From JBEBSD01 sp040394475 (GTDB lineage Bacteria; Bacteroidota; Bacteroidia; Cytophagales; Spirosomataceae): 64,000 bases of DNA. The position numbers and the translations under genes are program-made. Location of the stretch: NCBI GenBank assembly GCA_040394475.1, contig JBEBSD010000023.1:16035-80034 (forward strand), written 5' to 3'. Positions 1 to 10,050 of the stretch are shown here, one piece after another (position 1 is the first letter of the stretch; the number at the start of each line of letters is the position of its first letter). A model generated the notes under the pieces. It was not told the origin of the DNA, did not search any database, and was given only the letters and a program-made list of their open reading frames with translations.

Positions 1-597
<597 letters not shown>

Positions 598-602
598 CAG
601 CT

Positions 603-641
603 GTGCTTCGACAGGCTCTGCATGCCAAATGAGCTCAGCAC
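603..641. repeat. Dispersed intergenic repeat of the TTCGACAGGCTC type
   Basis: The 97-base gap between the first two genes holds GTGCTTCGACAGGCTC followed by GAGCTCAGCACGACA. The outer pentamers GTGCT (603-607) and AGCAC (637-641) are inverted repeats, and the segment could fold as an imperfect hairpin. From memory, near-identical strings recur between genes in many environmental bacterial genomes. It is non-coding. Only one copy is visible in this window. Confidence 0.5.
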
Positions 642-694
642 GACAACCAGCGTCGGAGAACCGTAATAATTAAAAAAGCAAAAAATAAACAACA

Positions 695-1858
695 ATGGCC
701 AATCATAAAGAAATAAGAATAGGACTGATCGGGACCGGGTTAATGGGCCGGACCCATTCCAACGCTTACAACCGTTTGAGCGACTTTTTTTCAGACCACG
801 AATACCGTCCGGTACTCCAGGCCTGCTGTTCCCGCAACGCCGAAAAAGCACAGGCATTCGCAGAAAACTGGGGTTATGCATCCTTTGAAACCGACTGGAA
901 ACGGATCATCGAGCGCGACGATATCGATGCCGTAGACATCTGTACGCCCAACGATACCCACGCAGAAATCGCCCTGGCAGCTGCGGCAGCCGGGAAAATG
1001 ATCCTTTGCGAAAAACCATTGGCCCGGACGCTGGACGAAGCCGAAGAAATGGTAAAAGTAATTGAAGCAGCCGGGGTGAAAAACACCGTATGGTACAACT
1101 ACCGCCGGATTCCGGCCGTTACCCTGGCCAAACAGATCATTGATTCCGGGAAACTGGGCAAAATTTTCCATTACCGGGCCAACTTCCTGCAAGACTGGAC
1201 CATCAGTTCGGATGTGCCGCAGGGAGGAGCCGGCACCTGGCGCCTGGATGTGGACGCCGCAGGTTCCGGGGTTACCGGCGATTTGCTGGCGCATTGCGTG
1301 GATACTGCGATGTGGTTAAACGGAAAAATCAACGATGTATCGGCCGTTACGGAAACCTTCGTAAAAGAAAGGGTCCATGCGGAAAGCGGGAAAGTGCAGC
1401 CCGTAGGGATCGATGACGCCTGTATTTTCCATTGCCATTTCGACAACGGATCATTGGGCTTATTTGAATCTACCCGTTATGCCCGCGGCCATAAAGCGCT
1501 GTACACCTTTGAAATCAACGGTGAACATGCGTCGCTCCGCTGGGACCTGCACAATATGAATTACCTGGAAATGTTCGACCACAGTGACCCTTCGATCGTA
1601 CGCGGGTGGCGGAATATCCTGATTACCGATGGCGACCAGCCGTATATGAACCGCTGGTGGATCCCCGGAACCAGCATCGGGTACGAACATTCGTTCATCC
1701 ACCAGGCTGCCGACTTCTTCGAAAGCCTGCAAACCGGCAAATCCTGCCATCCTACCTTCCGCGACGCCCTGGAAACCCAGCGCGTCTGCCAGGCAGTGCT
1801 GGATTCGGCAGCGGCCAGACAGTGGAAAGACACCGGTGTGGAAACGTCGATACAATAG
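695..1858 (+). CDS. Gfo/Idh/MocA family oxidoreductase
   Basis: A 387-residue cytoplasmic NAD(P)-dependent sugar dehydrogenase-type protein. The N-terminal Rossmann domain opens with GLIGTGLMGRTHSNAY (about residues 10-25), and the family lysine lies in CEKPLART near residue 107. The C-terminal alpha/beta domain contains GDLLAHCVDTAMW, which holds the expected active-site histidine. No signal peptide is present. It follows the TIM-barrel isomerase and precedes a sugar ABC transporter, which suggests oxidation or redox-assisted rearrangement of an imported sugar. The ATG at 695 follows an A-rich stretch and no earlier in-frame start looks better. The substrate is not determinable. Confidence 0.92.
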   Translation: MANHKEIRIGLIGTGLMGRTHSNAYNRLSDFFSDHEYRPVLQACCSRNAEKAQAFAENWGYASFETDWKRIIERDDIDAVDICTPNDTHAEIALAAAAAGKMILCEKPLARTLDEAEEMVKVIEAAGVKNTVWYNYRRIPAVTLAKQIIDSGKLGKIFHYRANFLQDWTISSDVPQGGAGTWRLDVDAAGSGVTGDLLAHCVDTAMWLNGKINDVSAVTETFVKERVHAESGKVQPVGIDDACIFHCHFDNGSLGLFESTRYARGHKALYTFEINGEHASLRWDLHNMNYLEMFDHSDPSIVRGWRNILITDGDQPYMNRWWIPGTSIGYEHSFIHQAADFFESLQTGKSCHPTFRDALETQRVCQAVLDSAAARQWKDTGVETSIQ

Positions 1859-1892
1859 CCCCGGCGATTTCAGCTGAATAAACTATGAAATT

Positions 1893-1920
1893 GGCTTTAG
1901 CCGCACTGCCGGCTAAAGCC
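1893..1920. terminator. Inverted repeat between oxidoreductase and ABC transporter genes
   Basis: GGCTTTAGCC (1893-1902) and GGCTAAAGCC (1911-1920) form a perfect 10-bp stem with an 8-base loop. GATTTGTTATATA follows, which is T-rich but not a clean T run. It lies between the Gfo/Idh gene and the ATPase gene, so it may end or attenuate the upstream transcript. An operator role is also possible. Confidence 0.5.
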
Positions 1921-1946
1921 GATTTGTTATATAGGATGGAAACCTT

Positions 1947-3449
1947 ATGAGTTCATCGCACGCAGGTACCGTTTTAGAGATCGCCAACCTCTCCAAGTCC
2001 TACGCCGGTGTTACCGCGCTGGACAAGGTGCAATTAACGCTTCAAAAAGGAGAAGTACACGCCCTGATGGGCGAAAATGGCGCCGGGAAATCGACCTTCA
2101 TGAAAATCCTGGCAGGCTTGATTCCCCCTGATACCGGGAATATGACGCTCGAAGGCGCCCGGTATGCCCCCAAAAATGTCCAGGAAGCCCTGAAAGCGGG
2201 CGTCTCCATGATCCACCAGGAACTGTTGCTGGTCCCTGAATTATCCGTAGCCCAGAACCTATTCCTGGGAAAAGAGAAAACCCGCTTCTGGAAATACTGG
2301 ATCGACAGCGATGCGCTCAACCGGGAAGCCCTGTCCCTGCTGCAGCCGTTGGGATTGTCGGTAAATCCGGCCACTCCGATGAAGCACCTCAGCATCGCCC
2401 AGATGCAGCTCGTCGAAATCGCCAAGGCCATTTCCAACGACGCACGCATCATCATCATGGACGAACCCACCTCTGCCCTCTCCGATAAAGAAGTCGCGGC
2501 CCTGTTCGGTCTGATCCGGCAGCTGCAGGCAAAAGGTGTCAGTATTATCTACATTTCCCACAAAATGGATGAAATTTTCCGGATCGCCGATACCATCACG
2601 GTATTGCGTGACGGAAAATACATCGCCACCCATCCGGCCGCTGCGCTTGACAACGCGGCGTTGATCCGGCTCATGGTCGGCAGAGACCTTGCCGATCTTT
2701 TCCCTCCGGGCAGCCCTGTCGAAGGGACTCCGTTGCTTACCGTAAGCGGTCTCAGCCGGAAACCGTTCTTTCAGGACATCTCCTTTGAGCTTCGTGCCGG
2801 CGAAGTCCTGGGTGTCGCGGGCCTGATGGGCGCCGGACGGACCGAAATTGCACGGGCGCTCTACGGCCTCGACCAGCCGGATAGCGGAACCGTCCGGTTA
2901 GCAGGCAAAGAATTGGCGCTCCGGGCACCTAAAGAGGCACTCCGGGAAGGCATTGGCTACGTGAGCGAAGACCGGAAAGCGCTCGGGCTGGTCACCGGCC
3001 TGTCGGTCCGTCAGAACCTCACCCTCTCCAGTCTGCGCCGTCATGCCCCGAACTATTACATCAACCGCAGCAGCGAATACACAGACGTCGCCGCCATGAC
3101 CCGGCGGCTGCAGATCAAAACAACAGGACCCGAACAAAAAGTAAACAACCTGAGCGGGGGTAACCAGCAAAAAATTGCGATCGGAAAGATCTTGCTGGCC
3201 AATCCCAAAGTCCTGATACTGGATGAACCCACCCGCGGCATCGACATCGGGGCCAAATCGGAAATCTATAACCTCATACGGGAGCTGGCCGGAGCAGGGA
3301 TCGGGATTTTATTAATCTCTTCCGAATTGCCGGAAATCCTGGGAATGAGTGACCGGATCCTGGTCATCGCCCAGGGGAAACACACCGCTACCCTTTCCCG
3401 GCAGGAAGCCACCCAGGAAACCATCATGCATTTTGCCATCCCTTCCTGA
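1947..3449 (+). CDS. Sugar ABC transporter ATP-binding protein (RbsA/MglA type)
   Basis: A 500-residue duplicated ATPase of the ribose/galactose/xylose importer class. The first half has a canonical Walker A, GENGAGKST (about residues 41-49), the signature region LSIAQMQLVEIAKAI and the Walker B IIIMDEPTSALSD. The second half has a degenerate P-loop (GLMGAGRTE), an intact LSGGNQQK signature and LILDEPTRGIDIGAK. This asymmetry is normal for the family. It would power import through the permease at 3466, 16 bases downstream. No periplasmic binding protein is encoded between here and 6461 or in the visible part upstream, so that component lies outside the window or is shared. Confidence 0.95.
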   Translation: MSSSHAGTVLEIANLSKSYAGVTALDKVQLTLQKGEVHALMGENGAGKSTFMKILAGLIPPDTGNMTLEGARYAPKNVQEALKAGVSMIHQELLLVPELSVAQNLFLGKEKTRFWKYWIDSDALNREALSLLQPLGLSVNPATPMKHLSIAQMQLVEIAKAISNDARIIIMDEPTSALSDKEVAALFGLIRQLQAKGVSIIYISHKMDEIFRIADTITVLRDGKYIATHPAAALDNAALIRLMVGRDLADLFPPGSPVEGTPLLTVSGLSRKPFFQDISFELRAGEVLGVAGLMGAGRTEIARALYGLDQPDSGTVRLAGKELALRAPKEALREGIGYVSEDRKALGLVTGLSVRQNLTLSSLRRHAPNYYINRSSEYTDVAAMTRRLQIKTTGPEQKVNNLSGGNQQKIAIGKILLANPKVLILDEPTRGIDIGAKSEIYNLIRELAGAGIGILLISSELPEILGMSDRILVIAQGKHTATLSRQEATQETIMHFAIPS

Positions 3450-3465
3450 TCCAACCGACAAACCT

Positions 3466-4404
3466 ATGCGTACCCTTTCATTTAAAACTATCGGACAATA
3501 CGGAATTGCCATCGCCTTTCTGCTCATCTGCTGCCTGCTGGCTTTCCTCCATCCGAAATTCATGACGATTCCCAACCTGCGGATTATTCTCACGCAGGTC
3601 TCGATCAACGCCCTGCTCGCGTTTGGGGTGACCTTTGTGATCATCACCGGCGGCATCGATTTATCGCTCGGGTCTATATTGGCTGTTGCCGGGATCACCG
3701 CCGCCCTCTTTGCACACCCGGACGCCTACCCGCTGGTTGTCCCCCTGGTACTCGCAATCGGCGCAGGCGTTGCGATGGGCGGTTTCAACGGCCTGGTCGT
3801 CACCAAAAGCAAGGTGCCGCCCTTTATTGTCACCCTGGGCACCATGACCATCGGCCGGGGCCTGGCCCTGATTTTCAGCAATGGCCGCCCGGTGTCCAAC
3901 CTCTCCGATTCCTTCAACTTCATTGGCGGCGGAACCCTCTGGGGGATCCCCTTCCCTATTATTATCCTGATCGTCGCCTTTATCGCGTGCTCTGTTTTAC
4001 TGAACAAAACTACCTGGGGACGGTATATGTATGCGGTCGGGGGAAATGAGCTGGCCGCCAGAGCCTCCGGAATTAACGTCAACCGGATCAAAATGCTGGT
4101 CTACACCCTTTGCGGCGGGCTCGCAGGCGTAGCCGGGATCCTGCTCACCTCGCGGATTACAACCGGGCAGCCCAATGCCGGGGTCGGTTTTGAGCTGGAT
4201 GCCATCGCCGCTGCCATTATAGGCGGCACCAGCACCTCCGGCGGATCGGGTACGATGCTCGGCACCCTGCTCGGGGCGCTCCTGATCGGGGTCATCAGCA
4301 ACGGGCTGGATCTCATGAACGTTTCCTCCTATTACCAACTGGTGGTCAAGGGAACGATCATCATTGCGGCGGTCGTACTGGACAGCGTTACCCGCAAATC
4401 GTAA
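3466..4404 (+). CDS. Sugar ABC transporter permease (RbsC type)
   Basis: A 312-residue inner-membrane permease with many hydrophobic helices and the family motif GGIDLSLGSILAVAG early on. Later it has ASGINVNRIKMLVYTLCGG, typical of RbsC, where the ATPase docks. The frame stays open upstream to 3349, but that part overlaps the ATPase gene and reads as shadow sequence. The ATG at 3466 gives the usual N-terminus (MRTLSFKTIGQYG). It should form the channel for the ATPase encoded just upstream. Confidence 0.95.
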   Translation: MRTLSFKTIGQYGIAIAFLLICCLLAFLHPKFMTIPNLRIILTQVSINALLAFGVTFVIITGGIDLSLGSILAVAGITAALFAHPDAYPLVVPLVLAIGAGVAMGGFNGLVVTKSKVPPFIVTLGTMTIGRGLALIFSNGRPVSNLSDSFNFIGGGTLWGIPFPIIILIVAFIACSVLLNKTTWGRYMYAVGGNELAARASGINVNRIKMLVYTLCGGLAGVAGILLTSRITTGQPNAGVGFELDAIAAAIIGGTSTSGGSGTMLGTLLGALLIGVISNGLDLMNVSSYYQLVVKGTIIIAAVVLDSVTRKS

Positions 4405-4449
4405 ACCGGCGCTGCATTCAATCAGGCAACACCACCAACAGACTGACCA

Positions 4450-5280
4450 ATGGAAAAGCCAATACCCGTTCCGACGATCCATTTATTTCCGCGGCTGGAC
4501 GAAATGCTTATCGATTTGCTGCGATCATTGACTCCGGAAGAATGGAATGCACAGACCGTTGCCAGGCTGTGGAAAGTAAAAGATGTGGCTTCCCATTTAC
4601 TGGATGGCAACCTGAGAGGCTTGTCCATTTCCAGAGACGGTTTTTTCGGTGAACCCACTGAAAACATCCATTCATATCAGGACCTTGTCGCATTTCTCAA
4701 TGAACTGAACAGAAGCTGGGTAGCAGCCGCGAAAAGACTCAGCCCGGAGGTGCTGACCTTCCTGTTGGAAGCGACCGGAAAACACTATACCGGACACCTG
4801 GCCAGCCTGGATCCGTTCGGACGCGCCGTTTTTTCTGTCGCCTGGGCGGGGGAAGACACTTCATTGAACTGGTTTCACATCGCTAGGGAATACACGGAGA
4901 AATTTCTGCACCAGCAGCAAATCAGGGATACTATAGGCAATCAGGGGCTTTTGACAAGGGAATTCTACTATCCCTTCCTGGATACACTGATGTATGCGCT
5001 CCCCCATACTTACAAAAATGTCCCCGCTGACAACGGTACCATGGTCACGGTGCGCGTCACTACGGAAATCGGCGGCGAATGGCACCTCATCAAAAGAGCG
5101 GACCACTGGCAGGTAAGTAAGTCGGCTGACAAAGAGCCAAACGCAACCGTCGCCCTCGATCCCGTTACCGCCTGGAAATTGTTCTCAAAAAGCATGGCTC
5201 CCCAGGAGGCGCCCGCAACGATAACCGGTGACCAGGCACTGGGACAGCACGCTTTGCGAATGGTAGCATTTATGGCCTGA
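4450..5280 (+). CDS. DinB-like / maleylpyruvate isomerase N-terminal-type protein
   Basis: A 276-residue soluble protein whose first ~170 residues resemble the DinB/MDMPI four-helix fold. It shows the typical LTPEEWNAQTVARLWKVKDV segment and a following SHLLDGNLR region where such proteins place a metal-ligand histidine. A further histidine lies in the NWFHIAREYTEKFLHQQQIRD stretch. The C-terminal part looks like the small sterol-carrier-like domain seen in relatives. Family members are thiol-dependent or metal-dependent enzymes of mostly unknown substrate. It sits 45 bases after the permease gene, but nothing ties it to sugar uptake. Confidence 0.8.
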   Translation: MEKPIPVPTIHLFPRLDEMLIDLLRSLTPEEWNAQTVARLWKVKDVASHLLDGNLRGLSISRDGFFGEPTENIHSYQDLVAFLNELNRSWVAAAKRLSPEVLTFLLEATGKHYTGHLASLDPFGRAVFSVAWAGEDTSLNWFHIAREYTEKFLHQQQIRDTIGNQGLLTREFYYPFLDTLMYALPHTYKNVPADNGTMVTVRVTTEIGGEWHLIKRADHWQVSKSADKEPNATVALDPVTAWKLFSKSMAPQEAPATITGDQALGQHALRMVAFMA

Positions 5281-5408
5281 GCCGGAAAGCTGCGATCGGG
5301 TAACCTCAATAATTCTTACTACATTCGACATTTATAAGTATCTTCCGCCGGAGGTAAGATCACCCGGACAACGATGCTTTCAGCCAGTATCCGCCAAAGT
5401 GTTTGAAA

Positions 5409-6461
5409 ATGGAGACCGTTCACTATAGTTTAACAGCGCTCGCTGTACTGTTACTGATCATCAGCCTGTTGCCGCTGATACGTTCCGATTACTGGACCTT
5501 CAGGATTTTCGATTTTCCCAGGTTACAAAAGCTGACGCTGAGCGCACTGACGGCAGTAGTCATGTTGTGCTTCCCTTCGGAATCCCTGTACTACAACGCC
5601 GCCGTTATACTTCTCGGGATCAACTGTATCTACCTGGCTACGTTGGTCTATCCCTATACGCCTTTTGCCAGACGCCGGGTGAAGTCGGTGGTCTCGGTGA
5701 AAGAAGAAAACTGCATTTCAATGCTGGTGGCAAATGTCTACCAGGAAAACACGGATCATCAAGGCTGCATGCGGGTGCTGTCGATGGCAGATGCGGATGT
5801 GATCCTGTTGCTGGAAACGGATCGCGCATGGGAAAAAGGGGTTTCCCGATTGCAGGAACAGTACCCGCACCAGGTTTTGGTACCGTTGGAAAACACCTAC
5901 GGGATGCTTTTTTTCTCGAAACTCCCCTTGCGGGACGCTCAGGTAAAATTCCTGGTGGAAGCGGAAATCCCCTCCATTCACTGCCAGGTACAGCTGCGCA
6001 ACAAGCAATGGGTGCAGCTCTACTGCCTGCATCCGACACCGCCCTCGCCAACGGAGAATGTACGGTCCACAGAAAGGGATAAAGAGCTGCTGCTGGTAGC
6101 CGAGGCCGCACTTGCCCAACAATTACCCGTGTTGGTACTGGGCGACCTGAATGATGTGGCCTGGAGCTATACGACGGAGCTCTTTCTGAAAATGAGCGGC
6201 CTGCTTGATCCCCGGCACGGCAGAGGTTTCTTTAATTCCTTCAACGCCAATTACCGTTTGCTGCGTTTCCCGCTGGACCACCTGTTTGTATCCAATCATT
6301 TCAAGCTGGTCAATCTCCGCCGGCTCGATAACTTTAACTCAGATCATTTTCCTATCTACGGCAAGTATCAGTTCGAACCGGGCGCTCCCCTGGAACAGGA
6401 AACCTTACAGCCGGACGCAGCAGACATAGCGATTGCGGAGGAAAAAAAAGAGGCTGTCTGA
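5409..6461 (+). CDS. Membrane-anchored endonuclease/exonuclease/phosphatase family protein
   Basis: About 350 residues. The N-terminus has two to three membrane helices (LTALAVLLLIISLLPLI and two following hydrophobic stretches). A DNase-I-like EEP domain follows, with ILLLETDRAW, the LGDLNDVAW motif and a C-terminal SDHFPIYG carrying the catalytic Asp-His pair. Such proteins hydrolyse phosphodiester or phosphomonoester bonds outside the cytoplasm. I chose the ATG at 5409; a TTG two codons earlier (5403) is also in frame. The stop codon lies inside a small hairpin. No link to the neighbouring sugar genes is evident. Confidence 0.9.
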   Translation: METVHYSLTALAVLLLIISLLPLIRSDYWTFRIFDFPRLQKLTLSALTAVVMLCFPSESLYYNAAVILLGINCIYLATLVYPYTPFARRRVKSVVSVKEENCISMLVANVYQENTDHQGCMRVLSMADADVILLLETDRAWEKGVSRLQEQYPHQVLVPLENTYGMLFFSKLPLRDAQVKFLVEAEIPSIHCQVQLRNKQWVQLYCLHPTPPSPTENVRSTERDKELLLVAEAALAQQLPVLVLGDLNDVAWSYTTELFLKMSGLLDPRHGRGFFNSFNANYRLLRFPLDHLFVSNHFKLVNLRRLDNFNSDHFPIYGKYQFEPGAPLEQETLQPDAADIAIAEEKKEAV

Positions 6462-6468
6462 GCAGCCT
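6451..6468. terminator. Hairpin overlapping the end of the EEP gene
   Basis: AGGCTG (6451-6456) and CAGCCT (6463-6468) form a 6-bp stem over the stop codon, preceded by a run of eight A. Read on the minus strand it is a stem followed by a T run, so it would work best as a terminator for leftward transcription. On the plus strand there is no T tail. The rest of the gap to 6748 holds AT-rich sequence around 6570-6630, probably containing the next gene's promoter, but no box I can define. Confidence 0.4.
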
Positions 6469-6748
6469 ACCCGTCAGCGCAGTGCAGGATGTTTTCGCCT
6501 GCTCCCGGGAGATTCAGAACTATTTTCAACGGTCTTGTCAGTTGGGAACAGCTGTTTATTCGTCAGAAAAAGAAACCATAACAAAATTTTAATAATAAAT
6601 TAGCAGCAATAAACAAAAATAAACAAAGGCTTACTGTCGGATATCCGCTGTGACCGGCAGCGCTGAAGGCTTCCCGGGTAGTGCTGTACGACAGCGATCC
6701 GGCCGAAGTAAACGAGAAAACAAAAGAATCCCTGAAAACGGACGAAGT

Positions 6749-9142
6749 ATGTTGAGCGCTATCAGAAATAACCAACCACCGGCCATCAGGGCGACCGCAT
6801 CTCCGGTCCGGCACACCAGCTTGCTGATCGCCTGGTGGCTTGCCGTCCTTCTTCCGTTTGCTTCGACGGCACAGGATATTTCCCGGTACCATGTTGTATG
6901 GGACACTCCCAGTGAAAATGCAGCGGCATCCATGCCGTGCGGCGGCGGCGATATCGGGCTGAATGTGTGGGTAGAAAACGGGGATATCCTGGTGTACATG
7001 GCTAGGTCCGGCAGCTTTGATGAAAACAACGGCCTGATGAAGGCCGGTAGGCTGCGCATCCGGCTTTCGCCCAACCCGCTGGAGGGCGGTAAAATATTCA
7101 AACAGGAATTGCATCTCGCGGAAGGCTATGTAACCATAGAAGGTGCGCATAAGGGCGTAACGATCCGCACCAAAATCTGGGTGGATGTAGGAAACCCGGT
7201 CGTGCACGTCGAATTGAACAGCAACCGGCCCGTCAGCGCCACAGTTGCCTATGAAAACTGGCGTTATCAGGACCAGCCCCTGCGTAAGGGCGAAGGCTTC
7301 GGTAATTCCTGGAAATGGGCCGTCCCCCAAAATGCCGTGATCAGGAAAGACCACGTAACATTTGAGGGGCAGCAGGTGCTCTTCTGCCATCGCAACGACC
7401 CGGAAACTGTATTTGATGCCACGGTATCGGATCAGGGCATGGAAGCAGTGAAGGAGCAGTTGTACAATCCTCTGTCAGGCCTGATATACGGCGGGCTGCT
7501 TACGGGCCGCGGCCTTATCCCTGCCGGCACCGGAGCGGGAATTTATGCAAATACACCATTCAAAAGCTGGCTTGTAAAAACCGCAGCGCCTACCCGGCGG
7601 TTTTCCTTCCGCGTCTATTTCCATACCCGGCAGACCGAATCGGTCGAAACCTGGAAAAGCGAATTGCAAAACCTGGTACAGCTGCTGGAAGGAACGGAAG
7701 AGCAGGCCTACGAGGCCACCCGGCAATGGTGGCAACAATTCTGGCAAAGGAGCTACATCCATACCGGCAATACAGTTAACGACGGTCCGGCCTGGGAAAC
7801 AGGCCGGAATTATCAGCTGTTCCGGTACATGCTGGCCGCCGGCGGCAAAGGCGAATGGCCGCTCAAATTCAACGGCGGGCTGTTTACCGTAGATCCCGTT
7901 TACACCGATACCAGCAAAAAATTCACCCCCGATTTCCGCAACTGGGGCGGCGGCGTACATACCATGCAAAACCAGCGGCTGGTCTATTTTCCAATGCTTA
8001 AAAACGGCGACCGGGACCTGCTGAAACCCCAACTGGATTTTTACCTGAGGTTATTGAAAAACGCAGAGCTCCGCAGCCAGGTCTACTGGCAGCACGAAGG
8101 GGCATGCTTTACCGAGCAAATGGAAAATTACGGGCTGCCCAATTTTGCCGAATACGGACAAAAACGACCCGACTACTTCGACAAGGGACTCGAGTACAAC
8201 GCCTGGCTGGAATACCAGTGGGACACCGTGCTGGAGTTTTGCCTGATGATGCTGGAAGAGCACCGGTATACCGGCGCAGACATCACTGACAAACTCCCCT
8301 TTATCAAAAGTTGCCTGCGTTTCTTCGACGAGCACTACCAGTACCGGGCCCGGCTCCGCGGGCGAAGGGCGCTGGACGGGGACGGGAAACTGGTGCTCTA
8401 TCCCGGCTCTGCCGCCGAAACCTATAAAATGGCTACCAATGCGACCTCTACCATAGCGGCGCTGCAGGTGGTCACCGAACGCCTGCTCGCCCTGCCGCCG
8501 GCGGTTTTACCGCAGGAAGCGCGCGGCCAATGGGAAGCGTTTCTGAAACGGATACCTGCCATCAGCTTTGGGCAGTTCGATGGAAAAACCACCATCGCAC
8601 CCGCCAGGTCGTGGGAACGCATCAACAACGTGGAGTCGCCCCAGCTCTACCCGGTATATCCCTGGGGGCTCTACGGTGTGGGCAAGCCCGATCTGGACAT
8701 CGCGCTCAATACCTGGCGTCTCGACACCAACGTGGTCAGGTTCAGAAGCCATGTGGGCTGGAAACAGGACAACATCTGGGCGGCGCGCCTGGGGCTGGCC
8801 GAAGAAGCATGGAAGCTCACGTCGCTGAAGCTTCAAAACGGCGAACGGCGCTTTCCGGCATTCTGGGGGCCCGGATTCGACTGGGTACCCGACCATAACT
8901 GGGGCGGAAGCGGCATGATCGGGCTGCAGGAAATGCTCCTGCAGACAGACGACCGGAAAATTTACCTGTTCCCGGCATGGCCTCCCGACCAGGATGTCCG
9001 CTTCAAGCTCCACGCACCGTACAATACCACGGTCGAAGCCGAATGGAAAGCGGGCAAGCTGATCCGCCTCAACGTAATCCCTGAAGAACGCAGGGCAGAT
9101 GTCATTATCCACCATACAGCAGCCGGACATGAAAGAGAATAA
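6749..9142 (+). CDS. Exported DUF5703 protein, probable glycoside hydrolase
   Basis: About 797 residues from the ATG at 6749, with a hydrophobic export signal (LLIAWWLAVLLPFASTAQ) and a likely cleavage site after STA. The mature start, YHVVWDTPSENAAASMPCGG, matches my recollection of the DUF5703 N-terminus. A beta-sandwich domain precedes a long helical region rich in Trp and acidic residues (QHEGACFTEQMENYG, NNVESPQLYPVYPWG), as in alpha-toroid glycosidases of the GH95/GH65 type. An Asp or Glu there probably is catalytic, but I cannot assign it. The frame is open back to 6650, which would bury the signal peptide, so I rejected that start. Its 3' end overlaps the AraC gene. Confidence 0.88.
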   Translation: MLSAIRNNQPPAIRATASPVRHTSLLIAWWLAVLLPFASTAQDISRYHVVWDTPSENAAASMPCGGGDIGLNVWVENGDILVYMARSGSFDENNGLMKAGRLRIRLSPNPLEGGKIFKQELHLAEGYVTIEGAHKGVTIRTKIWVDVGNPVVHVELNSNRPVSATVAYENWRYQDQPLRKGEGFGNSWKWAVPQNAVIRKDHVTFEGQQVLFCHRNDPETVFDATVSDQGMEAVKEQLYNPLSGLIYGGLLTGRGLIPAGTGAGIYANTPFKSWLVKTAAPTRRFSFRVYFHTRQTESVETWKSELQNLVQLLEGTEEQAYEATRQWWQQFWQRSYIHTGNTVNDGPAWETGRNYQLFRYMLAAGGKGEWPLKFNGGLFTVDPVYTDTSKKFTPDFRNWGGGVHTMQNQRLVYFPMLKNGDRDLLKPQLDFYLRLLKNAELRSQVYWQHEGACFTEQMENYGLPNFAEYGQKRPDYFDKGLEYNAWLEYQWDTVLEFCLMMLEEHRYTGADITDKLPFIKSCLRFFDEHYQYRARLRGRRALDGDGKLVLYPGSAAETYKMATNATSTIAALQVVTERLLALPPAVLPQEARGQWEAFLKRIPAISFGQFDGKTTIAPARSWERINNVESPQLYPVYPWGLYGVGKPDLDIALNTWRLDTNVVRFRSHVGWKQDNIWAARLGLAEEAWKLTSLKLQNGERRFPAFWGPGFDWVPDHNWGGSGMIGLQEMLLQTDDRKIYLFPAWPPDQDVRFKLHAPYNTTVEAEWKAGKLIRLNVIPEERRADVIIHHTAAGHERE

Positions 9143-10034
9143 AGAAGGGTCTCATAAGAACATTTGGTACGGATTGGGTAGGGAACGGATCGGAATTCCC
9201 AAGAACATCCTCAAGACAAGGGTACTCGGCAACCCCCTGCTCAAGCACCTGCATGTCTGTTCAATCGGGTATTACCCCAAAGCCAAAGATCACTATACCT
9301 ACCGGAAAAAAGGCCTTCCCGAGAATTTTATCTTTTTCTGCGTCGACGGAAACGGATGGTATCAGATCAGGAACCAGCGTTACCAGGTAAGCCCTAACGA
9401 ATTTTTCATACTTCCCCCGAACGTCGAGCATGCCTATGGCAGCGATACCAATTCCCCCTGGACCATCTACTGGATTCATTTCGGGGGGGAGGCACTCCCT
9501 GAATTAAATCGCCTGCAGGCCGTGCAGGAACACTTCAAGCCCACTTATACCAAAAACGGGGAAGAGATTGTCACCATTTTCAGCCGCATCTATAAAACGC
9601 TGCAGCTGGGATACAGCATCGACAACCTGTTGTTCGCCAATATGTGCCTCACCCACTTTCTCACCTTGTTTGTGTACAGCGAGCGTCACCATGATACGCC
9701 GGATACCACCAAGCTCGATTGCGTGGACAATGCGATCCTTTATATGCGCGAACATATCAACCGGAACATTTCACTGAGCGACCTGAGCAATCACTACAAT
9801 TACTCGGTATCCCGATTCTCCAACCTCTTCAAGAAGAAAACAGGCTATGCTCCTATCGACTATTTCTTCCAGATGAAAATGCAGAAGGCCTCCCAGCAAC
9901 TCAATTTCACCGACCGCTCCATTAAGGACATTGCGTTGAGTATGGGCTTCGACGACCCCTATTATTTCTCCAAGCGTTTCCGGACCATCATCGGCATGTC
10001 TCCCAAAAAATACCGGGACATGGGGAACGAATAG
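9129..10034 (+). CDS. AraC family transcriptional regulator
   Basis: A 301-residue regulator. The N-terminal half is a cupin-like sugar-sensing domain (FIFFCVDGNGWYQIRNQRYQ, FFILPPNVEHAYG). The C-terminal ~100 residues carry two helix-turn-helix motifs: ISLSDLSNHYNYSVSRFSNL, and SIKDIALSMGFDDPYYFSKR followed by GMSPKKYR. The ATG at 9129 overlaps the end of the DUF5703 gene by 14 bases, so the two are probably co-transcribed. Proteins with this pair of helix-turn-helices bind direct repeats about 21 bp apart. Such repeats begin within the last codons of this gene and continue downstream, and they recur before two susC genes. It is therefore the best candidate regulator of those promoters. Confidence 0.95.
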   Translation: MKENKEGSHKNIWYGLGRERIGIPKNILKTRVLGNPLLKHLHVCSIGYYPKAKDHYTYRKKGLPENFIFFCVDGNGWYQIRNQRYQVSPNEFFILPPNVEHAYGSDTNSPWTIYWIHFGGEALPELNRLQAVQEHFKPTYTKNGEEIVTIFSRIYKTLQLGYSIDNLLFANMCLTHFLTLFVYSERHHDTPDTTKLDCVDNAILYMREHINRNISLSDLSNHYNYSVSRFSNLFKKKTGYAPIDYFFQMKMQKASQQLNFTDRSIKDIALSMGFDDPYYFSKRFRTIIGMSPKKYRDMGNE

Positions 10035-10050
10035 TACCAAAATCATCCCT

